Shown here: positions 47,788 to 56,713 of the stretch, in pieces
Layout: every line of letters starts with the position of its first letter
How positions within the stretch are numbered: position 1 is the stretch's first letter
Source of the DNA: Gelidibacter salicanalis
Lineage (GTDB): Bacteria; Bacteroidota; Bacteroidia; Flavobacteriales; Flavobacteriaceae
DNA length: 64,000 nucleotides
Assembly (NCBI RefSeq): GCF_007997285.1
Contig: NZ_VORX01000003.1
Coordinates: 310,001-374,000 of the forward strand
Reading direction: 5' to 3'
Notes under the pieces: generated by a model
The model's database searches: none
What the model saw: the letters and a program-made list of their open reading frames with translations, nothing else
Told to the model about the DNA's origin: nothing
Position numbers and translations under genes: made by a program

Positions 47788-50323
47788 AATATCGTGTCTT
47801 CTAATCTTTAATCAAACCACAACTTTGAAATATGCCATAATTGCTAAACCTGAAATATCGTGTCTTCTAATCTTTAATCAAACCACAACTGCTTCAGTCC
47901 GACTTCGCTCCATCCCAGCAATATCGTGTCTTCTAATCTTTAATCAAACCACAACTATGGGGTATACACAAGATGCGGAAACAAAATATCGTGTCTTCTA
48001 ATCTTTAATCAAACCACAACCGTTACTATACCGCACCAAATACAATGAGAAATATCGTGTCTTCTAATCTTTAATCAAACCACAACTAACCGATACAATA
48101 AAAGAAACCGTTATCAAATATCGTGTCTTCTAATCTTTAATCAAACCACAACATTTACGTGTATATGACAGGCGTTAACCAAAATATCGTGTCTTCTAAT
48201 CTTTAATCAAACCACAACTTCTTTGACAAAATGGACGTTGTAGCCACAAATATCGTGTCTTCTAATCTTTAATCAAACCACAACCTCTGGAATATGCGGA
48301 TTACTCACATAAAAAATATCGTGTCTTCTAATCTTTAATCAAACCACAACACAGCAAACGGATACGCTCCACTTGGCCCTAATATCGTGTCTTCTAATCT
48401 TTAATCAAACCACAACTAATTGGTTACGGTGTAATCTCGGGAGCGGAATATCGTGTCTTCTAATCTTTAATCAAACCACAACTTGACGTTAGGCGTATAT
48501 AGTATCTTAACAAATATCGTGTCTTCTAATCTTTAATCAAACCACAACTTAACGTTAGAACCGACTGCTAATGACCTAATATCGTGTCTTCTAATCTTTA
48601 ATCAAACCACAACTCTGTTATATGTATAAACAGGGCTTTTTTAATATCGTGTCTTCTAATCTTTAATCAAACCACAACTTTTCGTTATCATCGTAAACTG
48701 AATCAATAATATCGTGTCTTCTAATCTTTAATCAAACCACAACTATGCGCTTTGTCGATGATACACATGTAAGAATATCGTGTCTTCTAATCTTTAATCA
48801 AACCACAACTTATTGTTTCGCATTCTGTCCAGAGTTGGAATATCGTGTCTTCTAATCTTTAATCAAACCACAACATAGTGGTTACCTTATAACCGTCTGG
48901 TCTTAATATCGTGTCTTCTAATCTTTAATCAAACCACAACTAGTAGGGTCACCGTTAAATCTTATGTACTAATATCGTGTCTTCTAATCTTTAATCAAAC
49001 CACAACAGATAAAAGTGCAGTCCCTGGAGCGGGGGAATATCGTGTCTTCTAATCTTTAATCAAACCACAACTAAGACTAAACAAAAGCGGGTACCCAGAT
49101 TAATATCGTGTCTTCTAATCTTTAATCAAACCACAACCGTAAAGATGTCACGATTGCGGTTTTCTTTAATATCGTGTCTTCTAATCTTTAATCAAACCAC
49201 AACTCGCAACTGATTATATCGATGCTAGAATTAAATATCGTGTCTTCTAATCTTTAATCAAACCACAACACAAGTTAAGCGCGGTTAAATTTCCGTTAAA
49301 ATATCGTGTCTTCTAATCTTTAATCAAACCACAACATTTATTCAGACATTAATAAAGCTATCACTAATATCGTGTCTTCTAATCTTTAATCAAACCACAA
49401 CTGGTTACTTGACTGATTGCATTTTTCAACAAATATCGTGTCTTCTAATCTTTAATCAAACCACAACAATCGGCCATAATAATCATTGCCTACCAATAAT
49501 ATCGTGTCTTCTAATCTTTAATCAAACCACAACATCGTAATGGGTTTAGATAGTGCTCAAACAAATATCGTGTCTTCTAATCTTTAATCAAACCACAACA
49601 GTTCCTAATTGATACTGATAGAGACGAAAAATATCGTGTCTTCTAATCTTTAATCAAACCACAACCAGGACTAGAAAAAGCCAAAGAAGAGCTTTAATAT
49701 CGTGTCTTCTAATCTTTAATCAAACCACAACTCGCGCTCAGCTGTAAGCGATAAGATGGTAATATCGTGTCTTCTAATCTTTAATCAAACCACAACCGCT
49801 CCTGAGATTACACCATAACCAATTAAATATCGTGTCTTCTAATCTTTAATCAAACCACAACTGTCAAAGACATGTTGAAACATGTTGGAAAAATATCGTG
49901 TCTTCTAATCTTTAATCAAACCACAACTATCCGAGATTACGCTTTCTCTTTTAGGGTAATATCGTGTCTTCTAATCTTTAATCAAACCACAACTATTAAT
50001 AGAAAACTGCTTAACGTCGTCTTAATATCGTGTCTTCTAATCTTTAATCAAACCACAACACACGGCTATGCAAGAGGCATACGAAATCAATATCGTGTCT
50101 TCTAATCTTTAATCAAACCACAACTAGGCGCGGCAAACAACCTGCCAGAGGGGCAATATCGTGTCTTCTAATCTTTAATCAAACCACAACACGGAGTATG
50201 CAGGGCAATATGCGATGCAGAATATCGTGTCTTCTAATCTTTAATCAAACCACAACCACAAGGAGATATCATTAAAGGTAAAAACCTAATATCGTGTCTT
50301 CTAATCTTTAATCAAACCACAAC
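47788..50323 (-). CRISPR. Type II-C CRISPR array, 39 repeats and 38 spacers
   Basis: The 36-nt repeat reads AATATCGTGTCTTC then TAATCTTTAATC then AAACCACAAC on the plus strand. I counted 39 copies, all identical by eye. The 38 spacers are 30 nt, except nine of 29 and one (the last, next to 50288) of 31. The tracrRNA anti-repeat at 55394-55419 shows that the crRNA is read from the minus strand, so repeats begin GTTGTGG. No repeat is degenerate at either end. The spacers at 48417-48446 and 49797-49825 are near reverse complements (27 of 29 positions). I saw no spacer matching other parts of this window. Confidence 0.98.
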
Positions 50324-50338
50324 GAAAAATCGTTGCAA

Positions 50339-50359
50339 AAAATTGAGAAGGTCAATTTT
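50339..50359 (-). terminator. Terminator-like hairpin between ParDE and the array
   Basis: AAAATTGA, 5-nt loop, TCAATTTT. On the minus strand it is followed by a run of U. It would end the cas9-parD-parE transcript only 15 bp before the first transcribed repeat. A larger alternative hairpin (arms 50317-50330 and 50355-50368, 13 of 14 pairs) joins the last repeat to this region and excludes the smaller one. Confidence 0.5.
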
Positions 50360-50404
50360 CCGTTGTGGCTTGGCTGTTTAAGATAAAACCGTATGTCAAT
50401 GAAC

Positions 50405-50695
50405 TTATAAGTGTTTTGGAAAATCCTGTCTTCCAATAATTGTAATAATTTCAATTATGCTATTTTCTTTTATTCTATAATAAATAGTATCCACACCACA
50501 AACACAATAACGAAATTCTGTTTTAATATGGTCTGCTGTTGGAAACATAATTGGGTTTGACTGAATTTTGTCAAAACAATCATGAAGCATATGAAAATAT
50601 TTATCTGCTTGATTAATTCCGAATTTTACTACTCCGTAAGAATAGATTTCTCTTAAGTCTTCTTTAGCCTCACTACTTAAAAAGTAGCTATTCAT
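50405..50695 (-). CDS. parE: ParE/RelE-family toxin
   Basis: 96 aa, compact as expected. The ParE-like fold is suggested by FLSSEAKEDLREIYSYG at the N terminus, an AD.YF..L...F..I..NP pattern in the middle, and RYCVCGVDTIYYRIKENSIIEIITIIGRQD at the end. Relatives inhibit DNA gyrase or cleave mRNA; which applies here is unknown. Its start overlaps the antitoxin stop by 8 bp. It is downstream of cas9 on the same strand and only 81 bp from the CRISPR array. Confidence 0.9.
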   Translation of the reverse strand: MNSYFLSSEAKEDLREIYSYGVVKFGINQADKYFHMLHDCFDKIQSNPIMFPTADHIKTEFRYCVCGVDTIYYRIKENSIIEIITIIGRQDFPKHL

Positions 50696-50933
50696 CTGGT
50701 AGATCTTTTTTAAATTCAGCTAACATTTCATCCCTCGTTTGTTTTTTCGCAAAACCACTCTTCTCGCCTTTTTCTATTTTCATCCGTACAAAATCATAAT
50801 ATTCTTTTTGATTGCGTGCTTGTTTTATAAGATAGTTAATAGCCTCACTTTTGCTATTAAATTCATCTTCAGACAATTGAACTTTTAGCCATTCGTCATT
50901 TTTTTTGGTTAAGGAAATACTTTGTCTGGTCAT
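50688..50933 (-). CDS. parD: ParD-family antitoxin
   Basis: Start chosen at ATG 50933 (MTRQSISLTKKNDEWLKVQL), because the longer frame would run through an operator-like inverted repeat; 81 aa. The N-terminal ribbon-helix-helix (QSISLTKKNDEWLKVQLSEDEFNSKSEAINYLIKQA) is the DNA- and dimer-forming part. The charged C-terminal part should wrap the toxin. It overlaps parE by 8 bp. It starts 41 bp after the cas9 stop. Confidence 0.9.
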   Translation of the reverse strand: MTRQSISLTKKNDEWLKVQLSEDEFNSKSEAINYLIKQARNQKEYYDFVRMKIEKGEKSGFAKKQTRDEMLAEFKKDLPDE

Positions 50934-50950
50934 GATTAAAACAATTAATG

Positions 50951-50968
50951 TGGTGTAAATATACACCA
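50951..50968 (-). promoter_or_regulatory. Operator-like inverted repeat upstream of parD
   Basis: TGGTGTA-aata-TACACCA, perfect 7-bp arms. It lies 17 bp before the chosen parD start, between cas9 and parD. It is a plausible site for autorepression by the ribbon-helix-helix antitoxin. Confidence 0.6.
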
Positions 50969-50974
50969 AAAACT

Positions 50975-53900
50975 TTAGTTTTTTATAAACTCTAATTTAC
51001 CTGATACCGTTATTTTGAAATCATAATTTTCAACAAGACAATCAAAACTATTAACACCAGCTTTTATCCATTGGTATTTTTTATGTTCTCCAATATTTTT
51101 ACCGCCTTTCATTCCAGTTTTTAAACCCATAAATGTTGTTAATACTTTCTTTTCCCTTGCTTCTGTATGATGTAGCAACTTGATACACGAAGCTTCTACG
51201 TCCATTTGTGTAATTTGAAATAAACGCTCAAGTAATTGTGACGCTTCCATGTCATGCAATTCATTTGGTGATTTATCATAAACAAGAACCATTTTTCCTT
51301 TTGTTAAAACACACTTTAAAGGATTGTTATTTTCATCTTTTTCCGGTGCAATTGGATAGATTTTATTATTTGTATTACTCATTTTAAAATAACTGCCAGC
51401 ATCAAGATTATTAATTAATATATTTGACCTTTTTATTTTCCCATTTGCATCAACACCTTCATAAATAGCCATACAATAGTTACTATCATTCTTTGCAAAA
51501 TAATGTTGCTTGTGTTCATGCCTAGAAACATCGCGATGCTTTTTAATTTCTAAAGGCACTTTTACATCTGTTGCAAAATATCGGATTTTCTTTATAGGTA
51601 TTGAGTTACCATTTCTGTTTGGCAATACATAAAGTTCATTCTCAATTTTATTCGATAACATGTCTATTTGAGCTCTTATTACCTCTTCTTCGGCATCGTT
51701 TACTTTATTGATTTGCTTTTTTAAAGTTTCAATTTCTTTTTTATATACTTTTTCTTGTAATCGACCATTCGTCACAATTTCCTTTATTTTGTCGTCCACA
51801 ATGTTCCTTAAATCTGTATCTGAAAAACTATCCAGAGACTTTCTTAAAACATATTTTATAACATCTTCTACTTCTCCTTTTTTATTTTTCTCCTCTCGTT
51901 TTATGGCTCCATAAAAACTTTCTTTATGTAAAGCACCTCTAACCGTATCTCCTTGTTTGTATTTAATTTCGCCATTTTTGTTTCGTTGAATAATGCCACG
52001 TTTACGAATGGCTTTTTTACTCTGAATTGGCAATACATCTGGCGTGTGATGACTAATTAATGTATTATCATCAAAGTCTCTAACATCGTTATTGAAGCCT
52101 TTCCATGGAATTCGATGTTTAAAGGATGGTTTTGGCTTTCCGTAAAACTTATAATCTTCGTAATTATGATAATATTCAGCCAAGGCATCATTAATATCTT
52201 TAGAACAGCATGCCACAACTACAGCGTCTTTTGCGTGATGCGCATGGTTGTCCCTTTCTTTTTTATCCAATCCCCAAATATCTCTTAAATTAGAAGTTGT
52301 TTTTCCTTTTACCGGATAGACTTGCGAAAACAATGATTTTAGAAACAAGTTTCCATATTTACTAATAATACCAATATCTACTGACTGACTATTTTTAAAT
52401 CCTCTAGGGATTTCTATCATTGTAAAAGATTTGTATTTATCCCTTAAATAATTATATTCAAAACGTAGTTTCGTTCTTTTTTGAATATTGCTGTCTCTAT
52501 TCTCTTTTGTAGTTGCTGCTCTAACTTTTTTAGTAAGATCTCTTATTTGATTTTCTAAACTTTTATAGTTGGCATACCAATGTTTTATTCTTGGAATAAT
52601 ATCTTCATGATTACTGCACTCTGTAGGCGTTTTGCCTTTTTTAACATCTCTATTATATATTGAACAGCATAAGGTTTTGTTAGTTTGCGAATTATCTAAA
52701 CTTTTACTTCGCGGAATGGTGTGTTCAATATCAAATTTTGGATTTGCTCCAATAAAATCACAAATGCTGATAGTTTTACCTGTATAGAGACAAATTTTAT
52801 TCTGTTCATTCCATAGTTGGAATTTTAAAACCTCATCTTGAGACGGCTCAATATCCAATCCAGAATCTTCCTTATAAAGCTTCTTAATGGCTTCTATATG
52901 GTCTTTTCTATTATTCTGAAGGTCATTTTGCCATTGTCGTATCGCAACTCTTTCGTTTGCACTTTTAAGTTCTCGTGCCATTTCAATACGGATAATCGTA
53001 TTCTCATCTATAGCATCATCTTTAATTAGTTGATTGATGACTTTGCGCAACTGGTGTAATGCCCGCATTGCCATAGGGTTTTTAATGGAAGATATTAACG
53101 GACTTCCTAAATAGAGCTTGCCATCCTTATCACTGCGTTTAGCTTTTTTATAAACCTCAATGGCAGATGGATGGTAAAGTGCTTTTAAACTAGCTTCACT
53201 CACGTTAAAGTTGTCTCTTAAAAACTCTTTTACACGTTCGTCTAATGTTTCTTTTTTTAAGAATTCACCACGTCCTAGATTGAGTTCCATTTGAGTAGAA
53301 AAAAGCTTAAAACTATCTTTTAAAATGGTGTCCTTTTCTTCTTCTGAAAACGAATCCCAACTTTTTAATCCATAGTAGTCTTGAATACTTTTATTAATAT
53401 CTTTTTTATACGCGTCTATAACAAAAGTGTTTTTAGCGTTCCATGTTTCTTGATTATCCTTTACATTTTTAATTGCTCCATTTACTATATCAACCGTATT
53501 TCTATACGTATTATAATTTTCGATTATTGAAAACACTTCATTATTTATAACCTTTCGGTCTTCTTCATTATTCCAAACATCTTTTGGCAAAACCGATTTC
53601 ATATTAGCTAAAAATACGGCATGAGAGTAGATTAAATCCTTTTCTAAATATGGCAGAATATTGCGAATAGCTTTTAAACTCAACGAGCCATAATCTTGTT
53701 TCAATTTTATTTTTGAAAACTTGGTAGCCATGTCGTCATCACAATCTAGATAGGCTTTTGCAAATTGTTTTAATTTTTCGATTTTATCAAATCTAAAAAG
53801 CACGTGCCAAATAGCATCGACTATTTGATGTTCTGATTTACTGGAATCATTCTTGTTTTTCTTATTAAAATTTTGAATTAAATAGGTTTTCCAATCATCT

Positions 53901-55282
53901 CCAAAAACAGTTCTTAAATTTGCAATTGTTGGACATCCACTAACATTAGTATAGTTTCCAAAGTTGAATAAAATGTCAAAGTCTTTTACGTTCTTATCTT
54001 TATAATAACCTGATTTTAAATTTTTAGGTGTGAGCTTTTTTGTTATTTCTTCAAAATCGAAATTTGGTTTGGATTTTCTATAAAAAAGAGGTTCTATACT
54101 TATTTTTTCTTCGGAATTTAAAAACCTTAATTTATCTTCTTCTACAGGCCTTATTTTAATTGAATTAATAAAACCATACATTCTAAACAATTCAAAGTCC
54201 GGATGAGAAACAGGTACACAAGCTTTGTCATTTTCTAAAGGACATTTGGCAACCAATCCTTTTTGAGATTTTAATGGTCTTTGAAAAAAGACAGCATTTT
54301 CAATGTCCTTTTTTAGTGTTGGAGAAAGATTCTGTTGATCACAAATAACATGAAACTCGTGTAAATAATGTTCCTCACGATGTGTATAATGATTTCTTAT
54401 TCGCTGTCCTTCTTTATGTAAACCATAAAAATACTCTCCCAATGTATTGCAATTAGCCTCTTCCATTTTAGTAGATAAATCGCTAATTGCACTCTTAACC
54501 TTGCCTAAAAACTCTTTGCGATTTAGTCGTTCTAATAATTTCTCTTTTACTGAATTAAATTCTTCATTTACATTTTCCTTTAAAATAGACTTAAATGCTC
54601 TTCCTAAAGTGAATAATGCCTTACTGTTTGCTTCTGTTTTATCATAAGCCTCCAAAAACTCATCATAGGTTTTTAAAAAATCTTCTACAGTAGTTGATTG
54701 ATGAACAATTTCTTCTATTTCACTATTTTTTTCCTCAACAATGGAATTGTCTGATGTATCTAACCTATTACTCAAAAACCCACGTCTTTGTGCAATATGA
54801 TATAAAGCCCTACCTAATTCATGCCTATCACTTGTTTTGTTTAAATCAAGCTTTTGTGTCGAAGCCTTGAACCGAAAAACGTAAGGATTTTTGTTCTGTC
54901 TTTTTCGCTCTATTTTATCATCTTGATTATCCGTACTTAACCACAATCTAAAATCATCGTTTGTAGGATATATTTTTTTATAGCGCCAAAGCTTAAGCTC
55001 CTCATCTGTTAATATTGGGCATAAGTTATTATCAGACAACACCTTTAATAGCTCAAGCTTTCTTAATTTTCTTCTATATTTTAATTTTCTTCCGCTCCTA
55101 TAACCAGTACGCTGTGCTGCTTTTGAGCTTTCACTACTTGTTTTAGGCTCAAGATTTACACCTTCGGAAAATATTCTAACTCCCTTATCTAATAATATAA
55201 ATTCTTTTTCATCTTTCTCTTTTTCTACAATCGCCCACCCAATCGAGTTAGTCCCTAAATCCAATCCTAATACCTTTGCCAT
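50975..55282 (-). CDS. cas9: Type II-C CRISPR effector nuclease Cas9
   Basis: 1435 aa, the long form usual in Bacteroidota. RuvC-I is KVLGLDLGTNSIGWAIVE with Asp8. The arginine-rich bridge helix follows near residues 55-85 (AAQRTGYRSGRKLKYRRKLRK). RuvC-II has Glu767 in IIRIEMAREL. The HNH domain has FDIEHTIPRS with His854 and a later NKTLCC segment. RuvC-III is NHAHHAKDAVVVA with His1015/His1016 and Asp1019. All catalytic residues are present, so an active nuclease is expected. It is convergent with cas1-cas2, and the array and ParDE lie between them. The tracrRNA is read divergently just upstream. Confidence 0.97.
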   Translation of the reverse strand: MAKVLGLDLGTNSIGWAIVEKEKDEKEFILLDKGVRIFSEGVNLEPKTSSESSKAAQRTGYRSGRKLKYRRKLRKLELLKVLSDNNLCPILTDEELKLWRYKKIYPTNDDFRLWLSTDNQDDKIERKRQNKNPYVFRFKASTQKLDLNKTSDRHELGRALYHIAQRRGFLSNRLDTSDNSIVEEKNSEIEEIVHQSTTVEDFLKTYDEFLEAYDKTEANSKALFTLGRAFKSILKENVNEEFNSVKEKLLERLNRKEFLGKVKSAISDLSTKMEEANCNTLGEYFYGLHKEGQRIRNHYTHREEHYLHEFHVICDQQNLSPTLKKDIENAVFFQRPLKSQKGLVAKCPLENDKACVPVSHPDFELFRMYGFINSIKIRPVEEDKLRFLNSEEKISIEPLFYRKSKPNFDFEEITKKLTPKNLKSGYYKDKNVKDFDILFNFGNYTNVSGCPTIANLRTVFGDDWKTYLIQNFNKKNKNDSSKSEHQIVDAIWHVLFRFDKIEKLKQFAKAYLDCDDDMATKFSKIKLKQDYGSLSLKAIRNILPYLEKDLIYSHAVFLANMKSVLPKDVWNNEEDRKVINNEVFSIIENYNTYRNTVDIVNGAIKNVKDNQETWNAKNTFVIDAYKKDINKSIQDYYGLKSWDSFSEEEKDTILKDSFKLFSTQMELNLGRGEFLKKETLDERVKEFLRDNFNVSEASLKALYHPSAIEVYKKAKRSDKDGKLYLGSPLISSIKNPMAMRALHQLRKVINQLIKDDAIDENTIIRIEMARELKSANERVAIRQWQNDLQNNRKDHIEAIKKLYKEDSGLDIEPSQDEVLKFQLWNEQNKICLYTGKTISICDFIGANPKFDIEHTIPRSKSLDNSQTNKTLCCSIYNRDVKKGKTPTECSNHEDIIPRIKHWYANYKSLENQIRDLTKKVRAATTKENRDSNIQKRTKLRFEYNYLRDKYKSFTMIEIPRGFKNSQSVDIGIISKYGNLFLKSLFSQVYPVKGKTTSNLRDIWGLDKKERDNHAHHAKDAVVVACCSKDINDALAEYYHNYEDYKFYGKPKPSFKHRIPWKGFNNDVRDFDDNTLISHHTPDVLPIQSKKAIRKRGIIQRNKNGEIKYKQGDTVRGALHKESFYGAIKREEKNKKGEVEDVIKYVLRKSLDSFSDTDLRNIVDDKIKEIVTNGRLQEKVYKKEIETLKKQINKVNDAEEEVIRAQIDMLSNKIENELYVLPNRNGNSIPIKKIRYFATDVKVPLEIKKHRDVSRHEHKQHYFAKNDSNYCMAIYEGVDANGKIKRSNILINNLDAGSYFKMSNTNNKIYPIAPEKDENNNPLKCVLTKGKMVLVYDKSPNELHDMEASQLLERLFQITQMDVEASCIKLLHHTEAREKKVLTTFMGLKTGMKGGKNIGEHKKYQWIKAGVNSFDCLVENYDFKITVSGKLEFIKN

Positions 55283-55349
55283 ACCATTTTAAACTTTAAC
55301 AGTCTTCAATATACAAATTAACTTGAATTTTCTTGTGTGGGAATCCGCA

Positions 55350-55380
55350 TTGTTAAATCAAAAATATTTTTCTATATTTG
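55350..55380 (+). promoter_or_regulatory. Promoter of the tracrRNA
   Basis: TTG at 55350-55352, 20 nt, then TATATTTG at 55373-55380. This is an exact match to the Bacteroidota -33/-7 pattern (TTG / TAnnTTTG), and it places transcription start about 5-8 nt later, right before the anti-repeat. Confidence 0.8.
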
Positions 55381-55385
55381 ATTCA

Positions 55386-55474
55386 GATTAAAACTTCTAA
55401 TCTTTAATCTTATCACAATAAGGCTATATGCCGTAGATGAAAATCTTTAGTCCTGCTTCGGTGGGACTTTTTTT
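55386..55474 (+). ncRNA. tracrRNA of the type II-C system
   Basis: About 89 nt; the 5' end is approximate. The anti-repeat is CTTCTAATCTTTAATC (55394-55409, 16 nt identical to the plus-strand repeat), a mismatched bulge, then CACAAT (55414-55419). This pairs with the start of the crRNA repeat (GUUGUG). A small nexus-like stem GGC/GCC lies at 55422-55432. The terminator hairpin is AGTCCTGC-TTCG-GTGGGACT (55449-55468) followed by seven T. It is transcribed away from cas9. It should guide crRNA processing and Cas9 loading. Confidence 0.88.
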
Positions 55475-55520
55475 GTTTAAAGAAGATCTCCTTGCAATAT
55501 CATTTACTTGGATAAGTCTT

Positions 55521-55844
55521 TCATATAAAGAAACTTATTGTAATAAATACTAGGGCACTGAAACTCAAAACCAAACTCACAATAAAAACCCCTACAGCCC
55601 AATCGGGATAAATCTTGGCCTTCTTTATTTTATCGTCAAAGTGATTTTGAAACCGCTCCATAGAATTTAAATGTGATGCCATGTATTGCTGATGATTTTC
55701 GATGATGGTTTTATATTCCATAACATCCATCTTAATTTTTGTGTCCTTTAACTGCTCATTAAGTTTCTCCAACTTTTCCAGAGCATTTTTAAAGTCCGTG
55801 GTCTCATTGACCAAAAGAGCCGTGAATTCTTCTAGTTTTGTCAT
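55521..55844 (-). CDS. Small coiled-coil membrane protein of the mobilisation module
   Basis: 107 aa with no named function that I can assign. Residues 1-75 are highly charged with heptad-like Leu/Ile spacing (NALEKLEKLNEQLKDTKIKMDVMEYK), consistent with a coiled coil. One C-terminal membrane segment (AVGVFIVSLVLSFSALVFITISFF) occupies about residues 83-107. It lies 11 bp downstream of the relaxase gene on the same strand. It may anchor or organise the relaxosome at the membrane, which is inference only. Confidence 0.7.
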   Translation of the reverse strand: MTKLEEFTALLVNETTDFKNALEKLEKLNEQLKDTKIKMDVMEYKTIIENHQQYMASHLNSMERFQNHFDDKIKKAKIYPDWAVGVFIVSLVLSFSALVFITISFFI

Positions 55845-55855
55845 GATCGTTTTAT

Positions 55856-56713
55856 TTAATAGGACAGTCCCTGTTGTATGGTTTTCTTAATTAAGAATTT
55901 GGTCAGTTTAAAGGCTAACTTGGGCGCCAAGCCTACCATGTTGCCGGCTAGCTTCACTCCCACCGCATTATTCTTTAAATTCTTGGCTATTTCAAGGCCG
56001 CCCATTTGTTTACCAATATTACCTATGGACATATTGCGGTGGACTTCACTGCCCTTTAAGTTGTGACCATCAAATTCAAAGCGGAACCCTTGTAGGTTAT
56101 TTTGTTTATTAATAGTTGGGATGACCTTGACCCCATTGGTTTCCATGGCCTTGATATAGTCATCAAATGATCTGGGCTTAAATTGGGACATGCTCAAATC
56201 ATGTCTGCGTTTGATCTCCGTACGTATTTCCTTAAGATTGAACTCCTTTTCAAACTGAACCTGTTTAACGGTGGTCAGTCCCATGTGTTCAGCTACTTTT
56301 TCTGCCGCCAACTGACTTCGCTTTCCTATAAAACTATCGTTATACGCCACACCTCTAAAATCAATCCGGTTGACATATAAATGGATGTGTTTATGATCCT
56401 TGTCCCTATGCACAAAAGCGATGGCCTGACGCTCGCCCAGTTTCATCTCGTGGATGAACCGCCTGGCAATGTCATGCAGCTTGCTTTTATCCAATTTCCT
56501 GCCATCCTCAATCGTGGGGCTGATAACGAAGGACAGGGTGTTCTTGCTGCAGTTACAATTCAGGTCCTGGAGCATCTTGAATTCTTTGGTGATCTCAGCT
56601 GGGGAATCGCCATGCAGAAATTCCTTGAGCACGATATCGGCCTCCTTTTCCTGGTTCCAGCCATAGGCCATCGATGCCCGGGTGTGCGATATGCTTTTGC
56701 CCTTTCCTATCAT
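55856..56713 (-). CDS. Relaxase / mobilisation nuclease (MobA/VirD2-type)
   Basis: 285 aa. The metal-binding histidine cluster is HRDKDHKHIHLYVNRID (His107, His109, His111), and a tyrosine at residue 17 (RASMAYGWN) is a candidate nucleophile. The fold matches the PF03432 relaxase family used by Bacteroidota mobilisable elements. It should nick oriT and pilot the strand through a helper conjugation system. It overlaps mobC by 4 bp. The C-terminal third is helical and ends without an added primase domain, so this is a compact relaxase. Confidence 0.9.
   Translation of the reverse strand: MIGKGKSISHTRASMAYGWNQEKEADIVLKEFLHGDSPAEITKEFKMLQDLNCNCSKNTLSFVISPTIEDGRKLDKSKLHDIARRFIHEMKLGERQAIAFVHRDKDHKHIHLYVNRIDFRGVAYNDSFIGKRSQLAAEKVAEHMGLTTVKQVQFEKEFNLKEIRTEIKRRHDLSMSQFKPRSFDDYIKAMETNGVKVIPTINKQNNLQGFRFEFDGHNLKGSEVHRNMSIGNIGKQMGGLEIAKNLKNNAVGVKLAGNMVGLAPKLAFKLTKFLIKKTIQQGLSY

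Noticed and set aside
49872-50105. A 77-aa open frame on the plus strand inside the CRISPR array
   Set aside because: It is made of translated repeats (ISCLLIFNQTTT three times), so it is an artefact of the array.
50363-50390. A repeat-like GTTGTGGCTTGG segment beyond the array, as a second tracrRNA or a solo repeat
   Set aside because: Only the first 11 or so bases match well, no promoter is clear, and the hairpin next to it is better explained as a terminator. The tracrRNA at 55386-55474 has every expected element.
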